From Candidatus Corynebacterium faecigallinarum (GTDB taxonomy: Bacteria > Actinomycetota > Actinomycetes > Mycobacteriales > Mycobacteriaceae), in contig DWVP01000014.1 in assembly GCA_019120175.1 (NCBI GenBank), positions 124,001 through 188,000 on the forward strand: a stretch of DNA of 64,000 nucleotides, in the 5' to 3' direction. This document shows, one piece after another, positions 25,600 through 37,013 of this stretch. The position numbers were made by a program, and so were the translations under genes. The notes below the pieces were generated by a model, which had not been told where the DNA came from, did no database searches, and saw only the letters and a program-made list of their open reading frames with translations. Each line of letters opens with the position of its first letter. Within the stretch, counting starts at the first letter, position 1.

Positions 25600-28500
25600 A
25601 TGAGCGTCACGAGCCCTGCACCCCTGTCCGGCGTCCTCGACACCGTCGCATCCGACCCGAAACTCGTCGGATTTCTGACGCACGTGGGGGAGTCCCGCCT
25701 GCATGTCCAGGGGCCCGACGCGGCCTGGCCGTTCGCCGTGGCGACGCTGGCACGCAAAGCCCCGGTGCTGGTGGTCACCGCGACCGGACGTCAGGCCGAG
25801 GACCTCACTGCGGAACTGACCGCGATGCTGGGGGACGTCGTGGCCCTGATGCCGTCGTGGGAGACGCTGCCGCATGAGAGGCTGTCGCCGGGTGTGGAGA
25901 CCGTCTCCCAGCGTCGGGCCGCGCTGTACCGGCTGGCCCACGGCGAGGTGAAGGTACTGGTGGCGCCGACCCGCTCGGTGGTGCAGCCGGTGATGGCCGG
26001 CATCGGCGACGTCGAACCGGTGCGCCTCGTCGAGGGGGCCGAGGTCGACTTCGGTGAACTGCAGGAACGCCTGGTGCAGTTCGGCTACACCCATTCCGAC
26101 GTGGTCGGTCGGCGGGGCGAGTTCGCCACCCGTGGCGGGCTGCTCGACATCTTCCCTGCGACCGCGGAGATGCCGGTGCGTGTGGACTTCTGGGGCGACG
26201 AGATCAGCGAGGTCCGGGTGTTCTCGGTCGGTGACCAGCGCACCATCCCCGCGGCGGTGCCCGGTGAGGTGCTGGTGCACCCGGTCCGCGAGCTGCTGAT
26301 CACCGATGAGGTGGCCGAGCGCGCCGGGCGGCTGGCCCGGGAGAACGCCGGCAACCCGGAGCTGGCGGAGGTCTTCGACAAGATCAGCCAGCACACCCCG
26401 GTGCAGGGTATGGAGTCACTGATCCCGGTGCTCTACGACGGGCCGATGCAGACCCTGCCGGAGCTGATGCCTGCCGGCGCCCACACCGTGGTGCTCACCC
26501 CGGCGGCGGTGCAGCGTCGTGCCGAGGATCTGGTGGCCACCGGGCGTGAGTTCCTCGCGGCCGGCTGGGAGGTCGCGGCGATGGGCGCGGCGGCACCGGT
26601 GGACGTGGCTGCTATCGCGGCGAACAGTGCGCGGGCAGAAGATGGTGCCGGCGGGGCACAGGAGGAACAGGTCGACCGGGCGGGCTACCGCAGCCTGGCC
26701 TCGCTGGCGGCGACGCAGGACGCCCTGGGCCGGCCGTGGTGGACGGTCTCGCCGACCGGCATCGCCGACTACGACATCGTGGACGACGACGAGTCTGATG
26801 AGCCGCTGCTGCTCGACTTCGACCTGGCACCCGCCCCGCACGGTGACCTGGAGGCCATCGGTCACATGATGTCCACGGTGCGTGCACGGGTCGAAGCGGG
26901 TGGCCGGGTGGCCTACGCCGCCCCGTCCCCGGCGATCGTGGCCAGAATGCTGCGGCGTTTCCGCGAGGCCGGCATCGCCGCCGAAGCCGTGGGCGTCGAC
27001 CTCGACGGGATCACCGGACAGGGCCGGATGCGGCGCTCGAAGCACACGCCGGACGAACGTCCCGCCGCCGGGACGGTGAGCATCTACCAGGCCGTCGCCC
27101 ACGGCGGACTGGACACCCGTGACGTCCTGTTGATCACCGAAACGGACGTTACCGGCAACCGGGTGGAGGCCTCGGCGACCGGCAAACGCAAGGCCGCCAA
27201 GAAGCGCAACCGGGTTGATCCGCTGGCCCTGGAAGCCGGCGACCTGGTCGTCCACGACCAGCACGGCATCGGCAAGTTCGTGAAGATGACCGAGCGGACC
27301 ATCGGTCGTGGTGAGGATGCCTCGCGCCGGGAGTACCTGGTGCTGGAGTACGCCCCGTCCAAACGCGGCGGCCCCGGCGACCAGCTGTACGTCCCGATGG
27401 ACCAGCTGGACCTGCTGTCCCGCTATGTCGGTGGGGAGAAACCGGCGCTGTCGAAGATGGGCGGCTCGGACTGGAAGAACACCAAGAAGAAGGCCCGCGG
27501 TGCCGTCCGCGAGATCGCAGGGGAACTGGTGCAGCTCTACGCCGCCCGCCAGTCCGCCCCCGGCTACGCCTTCGACCCGGACACCCCGTGGCAGCGGCAG
27601 ATGGAGGAGGCATTCCCCTTCACCGAGACCGAGGACCAGTTCAACGCGATCGAGGCCGTCAAGGCCGACATGGAGAAGCCGGTGCCGATGGACCGGGTCA
27701 TCGTCGGTGACGTCGGCTACGGCAAGACCGAGGTCGCGGTCCGCGCCGCCTTCAAGGCGGTGCAGTCCGGCAAGCAGGTCGCGGTGCTGGTGCCGACGAC
27801 CCTGCTGGCCCAGCAGCACTACCGCACCTTCGTCGACCGGATGCAGGACTTCCCGACCGAGGTGCGGGAACTGTCACGCTTCACCTCCCCGGCGGAGTCG
27901 AAGGAGACGCTGAAGGGCATGGCCGAGGGCACGGTGGACATCGTCATCGGCACCCACCGCCTGCTGGCCACCGGTGTGCAGTGGAAGAACCTCGGGCTGA
28001 TCGTCGTCGACGAGGAGCAGCGGTTCGGTGTGGAGCACAAGGAACACATCAAGTCGCTGCGCACCCACGTCGACGTGCTGACCATGTCCGCGACACCGAT
28101 TCCGCGCACCCTGGAGATGTCCATGGCCGGGATCCGGGAGATGTCGACCATCCTTACCCCGCCGCAGGACCGGCACCCGGTGTTGACCTACGTCGGCACC
28201 CAGGAAGACAAGCACGTCGCCGCGGCGATCCGGCGCGAACTGCTCCGGGACGGGCAGGTGTTCTACGTCCACAACAAGGTGAAGACCATCGAGGACGCAG
28301 CGGCGAACATCCGGCAGCTCGTCCCGGAGGCCCGGGTGGTCGTCGCCCACGGCCAGATGAGTGAGGAGCAGCTGGAGACCACGGTGCAGGGCTTCTGGGA
28401 CCGCGAGTTCGATGTGCTGGTGTGCACCACCATCGTGGAGACCGGTCTGGACATGGCCAACGCCAACACCCTGATCGTGGAGAACGCCCACCACATGGGC

Positions 28501-29337
28501 CTGTCCCAGCTGCACCAGCTGCGCGGCCGGGTGGGGCGCTCCCGCGAACGCGCCTACGCCTACTTCCTGTACCCCAAGGGTGTAACGCTGACGGAGACCT
28601 CCTATGACCGGCTGACCACCATCGCCCAGAACAACGACCTGGGTGCCGGCATGGCGGTGGCGATGAAGGACCTGGAGATGCGCGGCGCCGGCAACGTGCT
28701 CGGCGCCGAACAGTCCGGTCATATCGCCGGGGTCGGTTTCGACCTGTACGTCCGCCTGGTCGGGGAGGCCGTGGAGGCGTTCCGTGCGATGGCGGACGGG
28801 GAGACCGTGGACGGTGCCGACACCGCCGAGCGTCGGGAGTTCCGGATCGACCTGCCGATCGACGCGCACATCCCGGTGACCTACATCGCCAGCGAACGTC
28901 TGCGCCTGGAGGCCTACCGGAAGCTGGCCGAAGCAGGCGACGATGATGCCGTCGACAGCGTCCTCGATGAGCTGCGGGACCGCTACGGTGAGATCCCCGA
29001 GGAGGTCTCCCGCCTGGCGGTGGTTGCCCGACTGCGGATGGTCTGCCGGGACCTGAACGTCTCCGAGGTGATCCAGACCGGGGCGAAGATCACCTTCTCG
29101 CCGATCACCCTGCCGGAGTCCGGGGTGGTGCGGCTCAAGCGGCTGTTCCCCGCGGCGATGTACCGTCCGACACCGAAGACGGTGCTGGTGCCCGTGCCCA
29201 AGGAAGGCTCCGGGATGCGGGCGGTCGCACTGCGCGACCTGGACCTGGTGCAGTGGTGCGCCAATGTGTTGACCGACCTCGCCGGGGTGCCGCGCCGGGA
29301 CGTGATCGGGACGACCGCAGGACTCGCGGAGAGGTAA
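25600..29337 (+). CDS. mfd: transcription-repair coupling factor
   Basis: Removes stalled RNA polymerase at lesions and recruits UvrA. The 1245-residue protein starts with the UvrB-homology module ([20 protein letters not shown] near 47-66), has the RNA-polymerase-interacting region around [20 protein letters not shown] (about 543-562), helicase motif [17 protein letters not shown] (about 704-719), the DEEQ box [19 protein letters not shown] (about 803-821), motif [19 protein letters not shown] and a C-terminal TRCF domain. TACGAT (25586-25591) ends 8 nt before the ATG, consistent with a leaderless transcript. It precedes mazG as in mycobacteria. Confidence 0.97.
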   Translation: MSVTSPAPLSGVLDTVASDPKLVGFLTHVGESRLHVQGPDAAWPFAVATLARKAPVLVVTATGRQAEDLTAELTAMLGDVVALMPSWETLPHERLSPGVETVSQRRAALYRLAHGEVKVLVAPTRSVVQPVMAGIGDVEPVRLVEGAEVDFGELQERLVQFGYTHSDVVGRRGEFATRGGLLDIFPATAEMPVRVDFWGDEISEVRVFSVGDQRTIPAAVPGEVLVHPVRELLITDEVAERAGRLARENAGNPELAEVFDKISQHTPVQGMESLIPVLYDGPMQTLPELMPAGAHTVVLTPAAVQRRAEDLVATGREFLAAGWEVAAMGAAAPVDVAAIAANSARAEDGAGGAQEEQVDRAGYRSLASLAATQDALGRPWWTVSPTGIADYDIVDDDESDEPLLLDFDLAPAPHGDLEAIGHMMSTVRARVEAGGRVAYAAPSPAIVARMLRRFREAGIAAEAVGVDLDGITGQGRMRRSKHTPDERPAAGTVSIYQAVAHGGLDTRDVLLITETDVTGNRVEASATGKRKAAKKRNRVDPLALEAGDLVVHDQHGIGKFVKMTERTIGRGEDASRREYLVLEYAPSKRGGPGDQLYVPMDQLDLLSRYVGGEKPALSKMGGSDWKNTKKKARGAVREIAGELVQLYAARQSAPGYAFDPDTPWQRQMEEAFPFTETEDQFNAIEAVKADMEKPVPMDRVIVGDVGYGKTEVAVRAAFKAVQSGKQVAVLVPTTLLAQQHYRTFVDRMQDFPTEVRELSRFTSPAESKETLKGMAEGTVDIVIGTHRLLATGVQWKNLGLIVVDEEQRFGVEHKEHIKSLRTHVDVLTMSATPIPRTLEMSMAGIREMSTILTPPQDRHPVLTYVGTQEDKHVAAAIRRELLRDGQVFYVHNKVKTIEDAAANIRQLVPEARVVVAHGQMSEEQLETTVQGFWDREFDVLVCTTIVETGLDMANANTLIVENAHHMGLSQLHQLRGRVGRSRERAYAYFLYPKGVTLTETSYDRLTTIAQNNDLGAGMAVAMKDLEMRGAGNVLGAEQSGHIAGVGFDLYVRLVGEAVEAFRAMADGETVDGADTAERREFRIDLPIDAHIPVTYIASERLRLEAYRKLAEAGDDDAVDSVLDELRDRYGEIPEEVSRLAVVARLRMVCRDLNVSEVIQTGAKITFSPITLPESGVVRLKRLFPAAMYRPTPKTVLVPVPKEGSGMRAVALRDLDLVQWCANVLTDLAGVPRRDVIGTTAGLAER

Positions 29338-29376
29338 CCCGCTGTGAACTGACTGTGAACCGGTACAATGACCGGC

Positions 29377-30726
29377 ATGTCAGTCGTGCTACTGGATCCC
29401 AGGTTTCCCGCTATGCTGCCGGTGGAGGCGGTGCCGCTGCTCGGTGATGATGTCTGCTACACCGAAGAGGTGCCGGTCCGCATCCGATGGGTCATCGCCG
29501 ACCTCGGGGGACACACCCTCGACAATGCCGAGGTAGTGGTGACCACCGACCTCGACAACGAGGCCGTTGTCGAACGCCTGGACAAGGGGGAGGAGCTGAT
29601 CAAGGCCCCGAGCCTGCTGGTGCACCTGGACCCCGACCGGGAGCTGGAGGCCGCGTCCGGCCACAGTGGTGCCGGCGGTGCTGACCGTGCCGGCGGTGCG
29701 GACAGCGACGACGGTGACGACGCTGACGCCGCTGGAGTGGACTACTCCGGTGGGGGAATCGTCGACGGGGAGATCGTCGGCACCGACGAGCACACCGCCG
29801 CTGTGGCGGGGGTGCGGCGCACCTCCCGGACCGAGGTTCCCTCCTCGGTGACCGACGAGATGGAGGACGCTGTGGCGGTGATGACCCGCGCACTGCGTCA
29901 GGGGGCCTGGGAGCAGGCGCAGACCCACACCAGTCTGCTGGCCTATCTGCGGGAGGAGACCGAGGAACTCGCCGAGGTCATCGCCGCGGCGGAGACCGAG
30001 GAGGAGATCGACCAGCAGGAGCTGTGCAAGGAGCTTTCGGACATCCTGCTGCAGGTGCTGTTCCATGCGGAGATCGCCAACCGGCGCGGTTCCTTCGACA
30101 TCGGCCATGTCGCCGGTGCGTTCGTGGCGAAGATGCGGTCCCGGGCGCCCTACCTGTTCGAAGACGTGGAGCGTCCGGTCGGCATCGACGAGCAGGAGCG
30201 ACTGTGGGCCGAGGGGCGGGTGGCCGAGGGGAAGGAGCCGTACAAGGAGGTTGCTTCCGCCGCACCGGGCGAGGCATCTGGAGAGACGGCCGCGGCACCG
30301 GTGGATGCTGCTGTGGCTGGCGCGACCGGCGTAACTGGAACGACCGGCACGACTGGCGCGACTGGCACGCAGCCTGCGCAGACCCCGCCGACCGGCTGGT
30401 CGGCACTGGGGGCGGCGGAAGAGGTCATCGCACTGGCACGGGAGAACGGCCTGCACGACGCCGACATCCCCACCGATATCCGCTTCCCGATGGTGGGGCT
30501 GGAACTCGACACCGTCGGCGACGCGGACAACCGTCTGTTCGGGGCGGTAGAGGCGTTCCGCCGGGAACTGGAGTTCCGCTTCGGCACCGATAGTGAGAGT
30601 GACAGCGACGACAGCGCGTCCGGCACCGATGATGCCGGGGACAACGGTGCCGATGCCGCAGAAGACGGCGCAGAAGATACCGGGGAAAACTCCGCAGAGG
30701 ACTCAGCTGACCGCTGGGGCGCGTAG
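29377..30726 (+). CDS. mazG: MazG-family nucleoside triphosphate pyrophosphohydrolase with long linker insertions
   Basis: Hydrolyses (d)NTPs, including aberrant ones. The MazG core spans about residues 160-265: LLAYLREETEELAEVIAAAE (ExxE metal ligands) and ELSDILLQVLFHAEIAN with RGSFDIGHVAGAFVAKMRSR. A C-terminal segment FPMVGLELDTVGDADNRLFG follows a Thr/Gly/Ala-rich linker (TGTTGATGT repeats, about 312-331), and the protein ends in an acidic Asp/Glu/Ser tail. Of 449 residues, perhaps a third are low complexity. The start is ATG 29377: TACAAT (29364-29369) overlaps the earlier ATG at 29368 and lies 7 nt before 29377. The 3' end overlaps the convergent permease gene by 24 bp. Confidence 0.9.
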   Translation: MSVVLLDPRFPAMLPVEAVPLLGDDVCYTEEVPVRIRWVIADLGGHTLDNAEVVVTTDLDNEAVVERLDKGEELIKAPSLLVHLDPDRELEAASGHSGAGGADRAGGADSDDGDDADAAGVDYSGGGIVDGEIVGTDEHTAAVAGVRRTSRTEVPSSVTDEMEDAVAVMTRALRQGAWEQAQTHTSLLAYLREETEELAEVIAAAETEEEIDQQELCKELSDILLQVLFHAEIANRRGSFDIGHVAGAFVAKMRSRAPYLFEDVERPVGIDEQERLWAEGRVAEGKEPYKEVASAAPGEASGETAAAPVDAAVAGATGVTGTTGTTGATGTQPAQTPPTGWSALGAAEEVIALARENGLHDADIPTDIRFPMVGLELDTVGDADNRLFGAVEAFRRELEFRFGTDSESDSDDSASGTDDAGDNGADAAEDGAEDTGENSAEDSADRWGA

Positions 30727-31563
30727 CCTGGCCACTGTGGTGGTGATCAGGCCCTCGCGGGGGCCGAAGAGGTAGACCAGGGTGAACACCCCGGCCTGCA
30801 CCAGCACGATGGAGCCACCGGCGGAGATGTCCAGGTAGAAGCTCAGCCAGATGCCGGCGACCGAGCTGAACCACGCCACGGCCGGGGCGATGAGCATCAT
30901 CCGGTTGATCCGGCGGGTCAGCAGGTACGCGGTCGCACCAGGGGTGATCAGCAGTGCGACGACGAGAATCACACCGACCGCCTGCATGGCGGCGACGACG
31001 ACCAGTGCGAGACTGATCATCACCGACCAGCGGATCACCCCGGTGTGCATCCCGGCCATGCGGGCGTGGTCAGGGTCGAAAGCCCAGGCGGTGATGTTCC
31101 GGCGCATGACCAGCATCAGGACCAGCGCCAGTGCGCCGAAGATCAGCACCTGCTTCAGGGAGTCCTGCGAGATGCCCAGGATGCTGCCGAACAAGATCTC
31201 CTGCAGATTCGTCCCGGCCGGGGTCACCGAGACCAGGACCAGGCCGAGGGCGAACAAGGCGGTGAAGATCACCCCGATGGCGGTGTCACCTTTCAAGGTG
31301 GTGCGTTGGCCGATGGTGCCCACCAGTCCCACCGCCACCAGTGCGGCGACCAATGCTCCTATGGCGAAGGGCCAACCGATGATGTAGGAGATGACCACTC
31401 CGGGCAGGACGGCGTGGGAGACGGCGTCGCCCATCAGGGACCAGCCGATCAGCACCAGCCAGCAGGACAGCAGTCCGGCGATGACGGCGGTGACGGTGGC
31501 GACCAGCAGCGCGCGCTGGATGAAGCCGTAGCTCAGTGGTTCGATGATCCATGAGAAGTCCAT
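30703..31563 (-). CDS. mntB: metal ABC transporter permease (Mn/Zn type)
   Basis: Membrane subunit of an ABC importer of the ABC-3 (ZnuB/MntB) family. The 286-residue protein has eight or nine hydrophobic helices; the conserved cytoplasmic coupling segment includes WLVLIGWSLMGDAVSHAVLP (about 35-54). The ATG at 31563 overlaps the stop of the ATPase gene (TGATG), giving tight translational coupling; an open frame 57 codons longer lies inside that gene. Third gene of the operon SBP-ATPase-permease. The gene symbol reflects the Mn assignment inferred from the substrate-binding protein and regulator. Confidence 0.88.
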   Translation of the reverse strand: MDFSWIIEPLSYGFIQRALLVATVTAVIAGLLSCWLVLIGWSLMGDAVSHAVLPGVVISYIIGWPFAIGALVAALVAVGLVGTIGQRTTLKGDTAIGVIFTALFALGLVLVSVTPAGTNLQEILFGSILGISQDSLKQVLIFGALALVLMLVMRRNITAWAFDPDHARMAGMHTGVIRWSVMISLALVVVAAMQAVGVILVVALLITPGATAYLLTRRINRMMLIAPAVAWFSSVAGIWLSFYLDISAGGSIVLVQAGVFTLVYLFGPREGLITTTVARLRAPAVS

Positions 31564-32327
31564 CAGTCCGCGTCCTCCGTTCCTTCGCTTCCTCCAGTAT
31601 CTTCCTCCATGCCGGTGGTGTCCGCCGGCGTACCAGGGTGACTGAAGGTGGCCATCAGGTTCTCGGTGGTCATGACCTCCTCGGGCACGCCGTGGGCGAT
31701 GACCCTCCGTTGCAGCATGGTCACCGTGTCGCACAGCTGCGGCACCGACGCCAGGTCGTGGGTGGAGATCAGGACGCAGCGACCGTCGTCGGCCAGTGAA
31801 CGCAGCAGTTCGGAAATGGTGGCTTGACTGACGGTGTCCACGCCGGCGAAGGGCTCGTCCAGCAGGATGGTGTCGGCGTCCTGCGCCAGGCCGCGCGCGA
31901 CGAAGGTGCGCTTCTTCTGCCCACCGGAGAGCTGGCCGATCTGTCGGTCGGCGAGCTCGGTGAGGTCGGTGCGCTCCAGTGCATCGGCGACGGCGTCCCG
32001 GTCGGTGGTGCGGGGACGCTTCAGCAGCCCCATGTGTCCGTACCGTCCGGTCAGTACCACGTCACGCACGCTGATCGGGAAGGTCCAGTCGACTTTCTCG
32101 GACTGGGGGACGTAGGCGACGCTGCCGGGCTTGTGTCGTGTGGCGCTGTTGACGGTGCCGGTGGTCGGACGGATCAATCCGGCGATGGTGTTGAACAGGG
32201 TGGACTTGCCGGACCCGTTCATGCCGATGAGCCCGTGGATCTGGCCGTCCGCCAGGCTCAGGGAGACGTTCTGCAGGGCGCGAACTGAGCCGTAGTCCAC
32301 AGTCACGTCCCGGACTTCGAGACTCAC
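31563..32327 (-). CDS. mntA: metal ABC transporter ATP-binding protein (Mn/Zn type)
   Basis: ATPase subunit of 254 residues. Walker A GMNGSGKSTLFNTIAG (about 36-51), the Q-loop region YVPQSEKVDWTFPISVRDVV (about 75-94), the signature LSGGQKKRTFVARGLAQDAD (about 135-154) and Walker B ILLDEPFAGVD (about 157-167) are all present. EKVDWTFP is typical of the Mn/Zn ABC-3 ATPases. It starts with a GTG that overlaps the stop of the substrate-binding gene by one base (TAGTG) and runs into the permease gene. The C-terminus is acidic (EEDTGGSEGTEDAD). Confidence 0.93.
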   Translation of the reverse strand: MSLEVRDVTVDYGSVRALQNVSLSLADGQIHGLIGMNGSGKSTLFNTIAGLIRPTTGTVNSATRHKPGSVAYVPQSEKVDWTFPISVRDVVLTGRYGHMGLLKRPRTTDRDAVADALERTDLTELADRQIGQLSGGQKKRTFVARGLAQDADTILLDEPFAGVDTVSQATISELLRSLADDGRCVLISTHDLASVPQLCDTVTMLQRRVIAHGVPEEVMTTENLMATFSHPGTPADTTGMEEDTGGSEGTEDAD

Positions 32328-33238
32328 TACCGACCCCCCAACCCGGCGACGATGGTGTCGGTGTCGTGGCGGATCAGGTCCAGGTAGGTCGGCGCCTCGC
32401 CGTCAGCGTCGGTGAGGGAGTCGACGTAGAGGGTGCCGCCGTCGGCAGCCCCGGTGTCCCGGATGAGCTGCTCCTTGGGACCGGGGTCCACGGTGGATTC
32501 GCAGAAGACGGCCGGGACGTCGTTGTCGTTGACGAAGGAGGCGGCCCTACGGATCTGCGACGGAGTGATCTCCTCGTCGGAGTTCACCGCCCAGATGTAG
32601 CTTTCGGTCAGCCCGGCGTCACGGGTGAGGTAGCTGAAGGCGCCTTCGCAGGTCTGCAGGGCCCGTTGGTTCTCCGGGAGGTGGGATAGTCCGTCCTCCA
32701 GGGTCTGCTGGACGTCGTCGAGCTCCGCCTTGTAGTCCTCGGCGTTGTCCCGGAAGTCATCGGCGTTCTCGGGGGAGTGGTCGGAGAAGGCCTCGACGAT
32801 GTTGTCGACGTAGGTCTTGACCAGGTGCGGGCTCATCCACGCGTGCGGGTTCGGGGCGTCCGATCCCTCGATGGGGATGGGCTCGATGCCCTCGGTGACG
32901 GTCATGCGGGTGGCATCGGAGTCGGCGGTGAGCTTCTCGATCCAGTCCTCGAGGCCCAGGCCGTTGCTGAGGATGATCTCGGCGTCGACGGCGGAGCGGA
33001 TGTCGCCGGGGGTGGGGTCGTAGCCGTGGACCTCCGCGCCCGGGCGGGTCAGTGACTCCACGGTGAGGTGCTCACCGGCGACCTCCTGGGCGATGTCGGC
33101 GACGATGGTGAACGTGGCCAGCACGTCCGCGCTGCCTGAGCCGGAGCCGCCCCCGTCATCAGAGCAGGCGACCAGCGATGCGGCGGTGGTTGCGGCGACA
33201 GTTGCGGCCAGCGGGCGGAGCAGGGAGCGGTGCTTCAT
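32327..33238 (-). CDS. mntC: metal ABC transporter substrate-binding lipoprotein (ZnuA/PsaA/MntC family)
   Basis: A 303-residue exported lipoprotein: signal peptide MKHRSLLRPLAATVAATT... ending in lipobox SLVAC (Cys about residue 26), then a Gly/Ser linker. The cluster A-I fold shows candidate ligands His in GAEVHGYDPTPGD, His in NPHAWMSPHLV, Glu in CESTVDPGPKEQL and Asp in YVDSLTD, the His/His/Glu/Asp set typical of Mn-type binding proteins. No His-rich loop typical of ZnuA is present, which favours manganese over zinc. I took the ATG at 33238; the open frame reaches 33271 but the extra codons lie in the operator region. First gene of the operon, divergent from the MntR-type regulator. Confidence 0.88.
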   Translation of the reverse strand: MKHRSLLRPLAATVAATTAASLVACSDDGGGSGSGSADVLATFTIVADIAQEVAGEHLTVESLTRPGAEVHGYDPTPGDIRSAVDAEIILSNGLGLEDWIEKLTADSDATRMTVTEGIEPIPIEGSDAPNPHAWMSPHLVKTYVDNIVEAFSDHSPENADDFRDNAEDYKAELDDVQQTLEDGLSHLPENQRALQTCEGAFSYLTRDAGLTESYIWAVNSDEEITPSQIRRAASFVNDNDVPAVFCESTVDPGPKEQLIRDTGAADGGTLYVDSLTDADGEAPTYLDLIRHDTDTIVAGLGGR

Positions 33239-33271
33239 GGTCGAGATCAGTTCTCCTTGTAGATACATCAA

Positions 33272-33289
33272 AGTTCAATAACTTGAACT
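33272..33289. promoter_or_regulatory. MntR/DtxR-type operator candidate
   Basis: AGTTCAA-TAAC-TTGAACT is a perfect 7-bp dyad around 4 nt, 34 nt upstream of the ABC operon start and about 70 nt upstream of the divergent regulator. A second, weaker GTTC...GAAC pair lies at 33296-33310. Size and symmetry fit dimeric DtxR/MntR sites. Confidence 0.7.
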
Positions 33290-33360
33290 CTAGCCGTTCT
33301 CGTATTGAACAGCCAACCGGTACTGCTGTTCCGGGGGCGCGTTCGGGTACACTCACCTGC

Positions 33361-34107
33361 ATGCATGTCTCCGATCTCCCCGACCGGTCGCAGGACTACC
33401 TCAAGAAAATCTATGATCTGCAGGACTGGGGCCAGGGTGGGGCATCCCTCTCTGATCTCGCCGAAGAACTGGGGCAACGCCGGTCCACCGCGTCCGAAGC
33501 GGTCAAGAAGCTCGCCGCCGACGGGCTGGTCCACCATGCGCCGTACGGTGACATCACCCTGAGCGACAGCGGGTTGGCCTTTGCCCTGCAGATGGTCCGC
33601 CGGCACCGGCTCATCGAGACCTACCTGCTGCGTGAGCTCGACTACGGGGTCGACGAGGTCCACGACGAGGCCGAGATCCTGGAACACGCGGTCTCCGACA
33701 CCTTCATCGCCCGGATCGACGCGGTCATGGGGTTCCCCACCCGTGACCCCCACGGGGATCCGATTCCGGACGCCTCCGGACAGGTCGCCGTTCCGCAGAC
33801 CGTCCCGCTGGCCGAGGTTGACCCGGGTCAGCGGGTCCTTGTCGACCGGATCAGTGACCGTGACCCGGCCTTGCTGCGCTACCTGGAGGACAACGGGATC
33901 GCCCCGGGGACCCACGTGGACGTCGCCGACCGTCCCTACCCGGACATGGCGGTGCTCGTCGTCAACGGTCGGGAGGTGCAGGTGTCGGTGGGGTCACTGG
34001 CCGGCATCCTCTGCCAGGCGGAGGATGAGCAGGGCGAGCAGGAGCCGCAGGAGCCGCAGGAGGCGCAGGACGAGCAGGACGCTGCGCAGGGTGAGGCGCG
34101 CGCGTGA
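33361..34107 (+). CDS. mntR: DtxR/MntR-family metal-dependent transcriptional regulator
   Basis: A 248-residue metalloregulator. The winged helix-turn-helix is at about 8-70 (SLSDLAEELGQRRSTASEAV), followed by the dimerisation/metal domain VRRHRLIETYLLRELDYGVD and HDEAEILEHAVSDTFIARID with His/Glu ligands. A C-terminal FeoA/SH3-like domain (about 140-220) and a Gln/Glu repeat tail complete it. TACACT (33348-33353) lies 7 nt before the ATG at 33361, suggesting a leaderless mRNA. It is divergent from the ABC operon, with the dyad between them as the likely shared operator. Manganese is inferred from context; iron (DtxR) is less likely. Confidence 0.88.
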   Translation: MHVSDLPDRSQDYLKKIYDLQDWGQGGASLSDLAEELGQRRSTASEAVKKLAADGLVHHAPYGDITLSDSGLAFALQMVRRHRLIETYLLRELDYGVDEVHDEAEILEHAVSDTFIARIDAVMGFPTRDPHGDPIPDASGQVAVPQTVPLAEVDPGQRVLVDRISDRDPALLRYLEDNGIAPGTHVDVADRPYPDMAVLVVNGREVQVSVGSLAGILCQAEDEQGEQEPQEPQEAQDEQDAAQGEARA

Positions 34108-34841
34108 CCGATGGCAACGGCCGGCCGGTTGAAGGGCGGTCAGGCAGTCGACCCAGCGCAGGCGGGGGTTGTGCACGGTTGCTGGGGCTGGTGGTGACGG
34201 TCCTGCTCGTTGTCGTCCTCGTCGGTGTCTTCATGGTCAACGACGGACGGGAGGACCCCGTCGAACGCGTCCCGGTGCCCGACAACGTGCCCCCGGCGGC
34301 GGCCGCGCGCGTCCACGACGTGCCGGCGGTGTCGGCACAGACGTCGATCCCCGAGGAATACCTCGCCGGGTACGCCGCCGGAGCGGCGAACGCCGCCCAG
34401 GAGATGCCGAACTGCCGGGTCACCTGGAACACCCTGGCAGGGATCGGCTACATCGAGTCCCGCCACGGCGCTTACGGTGGTGGGGCCAACGGTGACCCGA
34501 TCATCGGCCCCCGCTTGGACGGCACCGGCGACTTCATGCGGATCCCCGACACCGACGGAGGTGAGATCGACGGGGACACCGAGTTCGACCGGGCAGTCGG
34601 GCCGATGCAGTTCCTGCCCGACTCCTGGCGGCTCTACGGTGCCGGTGGGGACCCGCACGACGTCGCTGATGCCGCGGCCGCGGCCGCCCGGTTGTTGTGC
34701 ACCAGCAATGACACCGAGCGCGACCTGTCCACCCCGGAAGGGTGGAGTGAGGCACTGTACAGCTACAACCACTCCGAGCAGTACATGATCGACGTGCGCG
34801 ATGCCGCGGCCAACTACGCGCTCGGGCAGTCGGCAGGGTAG
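34104..34841 (+). CDS. membrane-anchored lytic transglycosylase (LpqU-like)
   Basis: Cleaves peptidoglycan glycan strands. The 245-residue protein has a short Arg-rich N-terminus, one membrane helix (about 25-45, LLGLVVTVLLVVVLVGVFMV) and an extracytoplasmic SLT-type domain with catalytic Glu in IGYIESRHGAYGG (about 113-125), GPMQFLPDSWRLYG and YNHSEQYMIDV. The GTG at 34104 overlaps the mntR stop by 4 bp (GTGA). In mycobacteria the equivalent gene (lpqU) sits between mazG and eno; here it follows mntR. No lipobox is seen, so it is probably anchored by an uncleaved helix. Confidence 0.85.
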   Translation: MTDGNGRPVEGRSGSRPSAGGGCARLLGLVVTVLLVVVLVGVFMVNDGREDPVERVPVPDNVPPAAAARVHDVPAVSAQTSIPEEYLAGYAAGAANAAQEMPNCRVTWNTLAGIGYIESRHGAYGGGANGDPIIGPRLDGTGDFMRIPDTDGGEIDGDTEFDRAVGPMQFLPDSWRLYGAGGDPHDVADAAAAAARLLCTSNDTERDLSTPEGWSEALYSYNHSEQYMIDVRDAAANYALGQSAG

Positions 34842-34937
34842 CTGCGGGGTAACGGTGGGGTAGTCAGGGTGGTCTCGACACCAGCGGTCGGGTGGATAAG
34901 GCAGAATAGGGGGGAAACGCGTTCGAGGACCTTTTGA

Positions 34938-36272
<1,335 letters not shown>

Positions 36273-36302
36273 TACCGACTCCACCGGCTAGTATCGTCGC
36301 TC

Positions 36303-37013
36303 ATGGGAACGAGGGATCGACAGGAGGCGCAGGGCGACCGGCAGGACGGCCGTCAGGTCGGCCTGCCGCGTCCCCGGTCGGTCGAGCAGCGTGACCGCCG
36401 GAACCGGCAGGTCCGTCAGGCTCCGAGGCAACTCGCCCGGACGTTCGTCGCCCTGCCGAAGAAGATGAATCCGATCGTTGCTCTGGCGGTTCTGCTGGTC
36501 GTCGTGTTCGTGGCTCTGTCGGTCGCCACCCCGCTGCGGAACTACTTCCAGCAGGAGGCGGAGCTGGCTGAGATCCACGCCGAGATCGAGGCACAGCAGG
36601 AGGAACGCGACCGCCTCGAGGCCGAGCTGGACCGCTACCAGAGCGAGGCCTACATCCGGGAACAGGCACGTACCCGCTTAGGCGTCGTTGAACCGGGGGA
36701 GTCGGCGTTCCGCCTGATGGATCCGCGGATCAACCCGTCTGCCCCCGGAGGAACCGGTGCCGAGGAGACCGAGGGCGATCCGGACCCGTGGTACACCCAA
36801 CTCTGGGGCTCGGTGGCCACACCGCCGGACAGCGACTCCGGGAACGGTGCCGGCGGAGACGGCGACACCGACTCCGACACCGGCGGTGGCGGCGAGTCAT
36901 CCAACCTGCCTATCGACCCGAACCAGCCGGAGGAACCCGCCCAGGAGGGCGATCCCGAGGTGCAGCGTGAGCTGCAGGACCAACAACAGCAGCAACAACA
37001 GGGAGCACAGTGA
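36303..37013 (+). CDS. FtsB/DivIC-like septum formation initiator protein
   Basis: A bitopic division protein of 236 residues: basic cytoplasmic N-terminus (about 1-55), one membrane helix (about 59-77, IVALAVLLVVVFVALSVATP), an extracytoplasmic coiled coil (AELAEIHAEIEAQQEERDRL, about 86-105) and a YIREQARTRLGVVEPGESAF segment typical of FtsB/DivIC. A long acidic/Gly/Gln-rich tail ends in QDQQQQQQQGAQ. TAGTAT (36289-36294) ends 8 nt before the ATG, implying leaderless transcription. It is translationally coupled with the DUF501 gene. The orthologue position (Rv1024) is conserved in mycobacteria. Confidence 0.9.
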   Translation: MGTRDRQEAQGDRQDGRQVGLPRPRSVEQRDRRNRQVRQAPRQLARTFVALPKKMNPIVALAVLLVVVFVALSVATPLRNYFQQEAELAEIHAEIEAQQEERDRLEAELDRYQSEAYIREQARTRLGVVEPGESAFRLMDPRINPSAPGGTGAEETEGDPDPWYTQLWGSVATPPDSDSGNGAGGDGDTDSDTGGGGESSNLPIDPNQPEEPAQEGDPEVQRELQDQQQQQQQGAQ

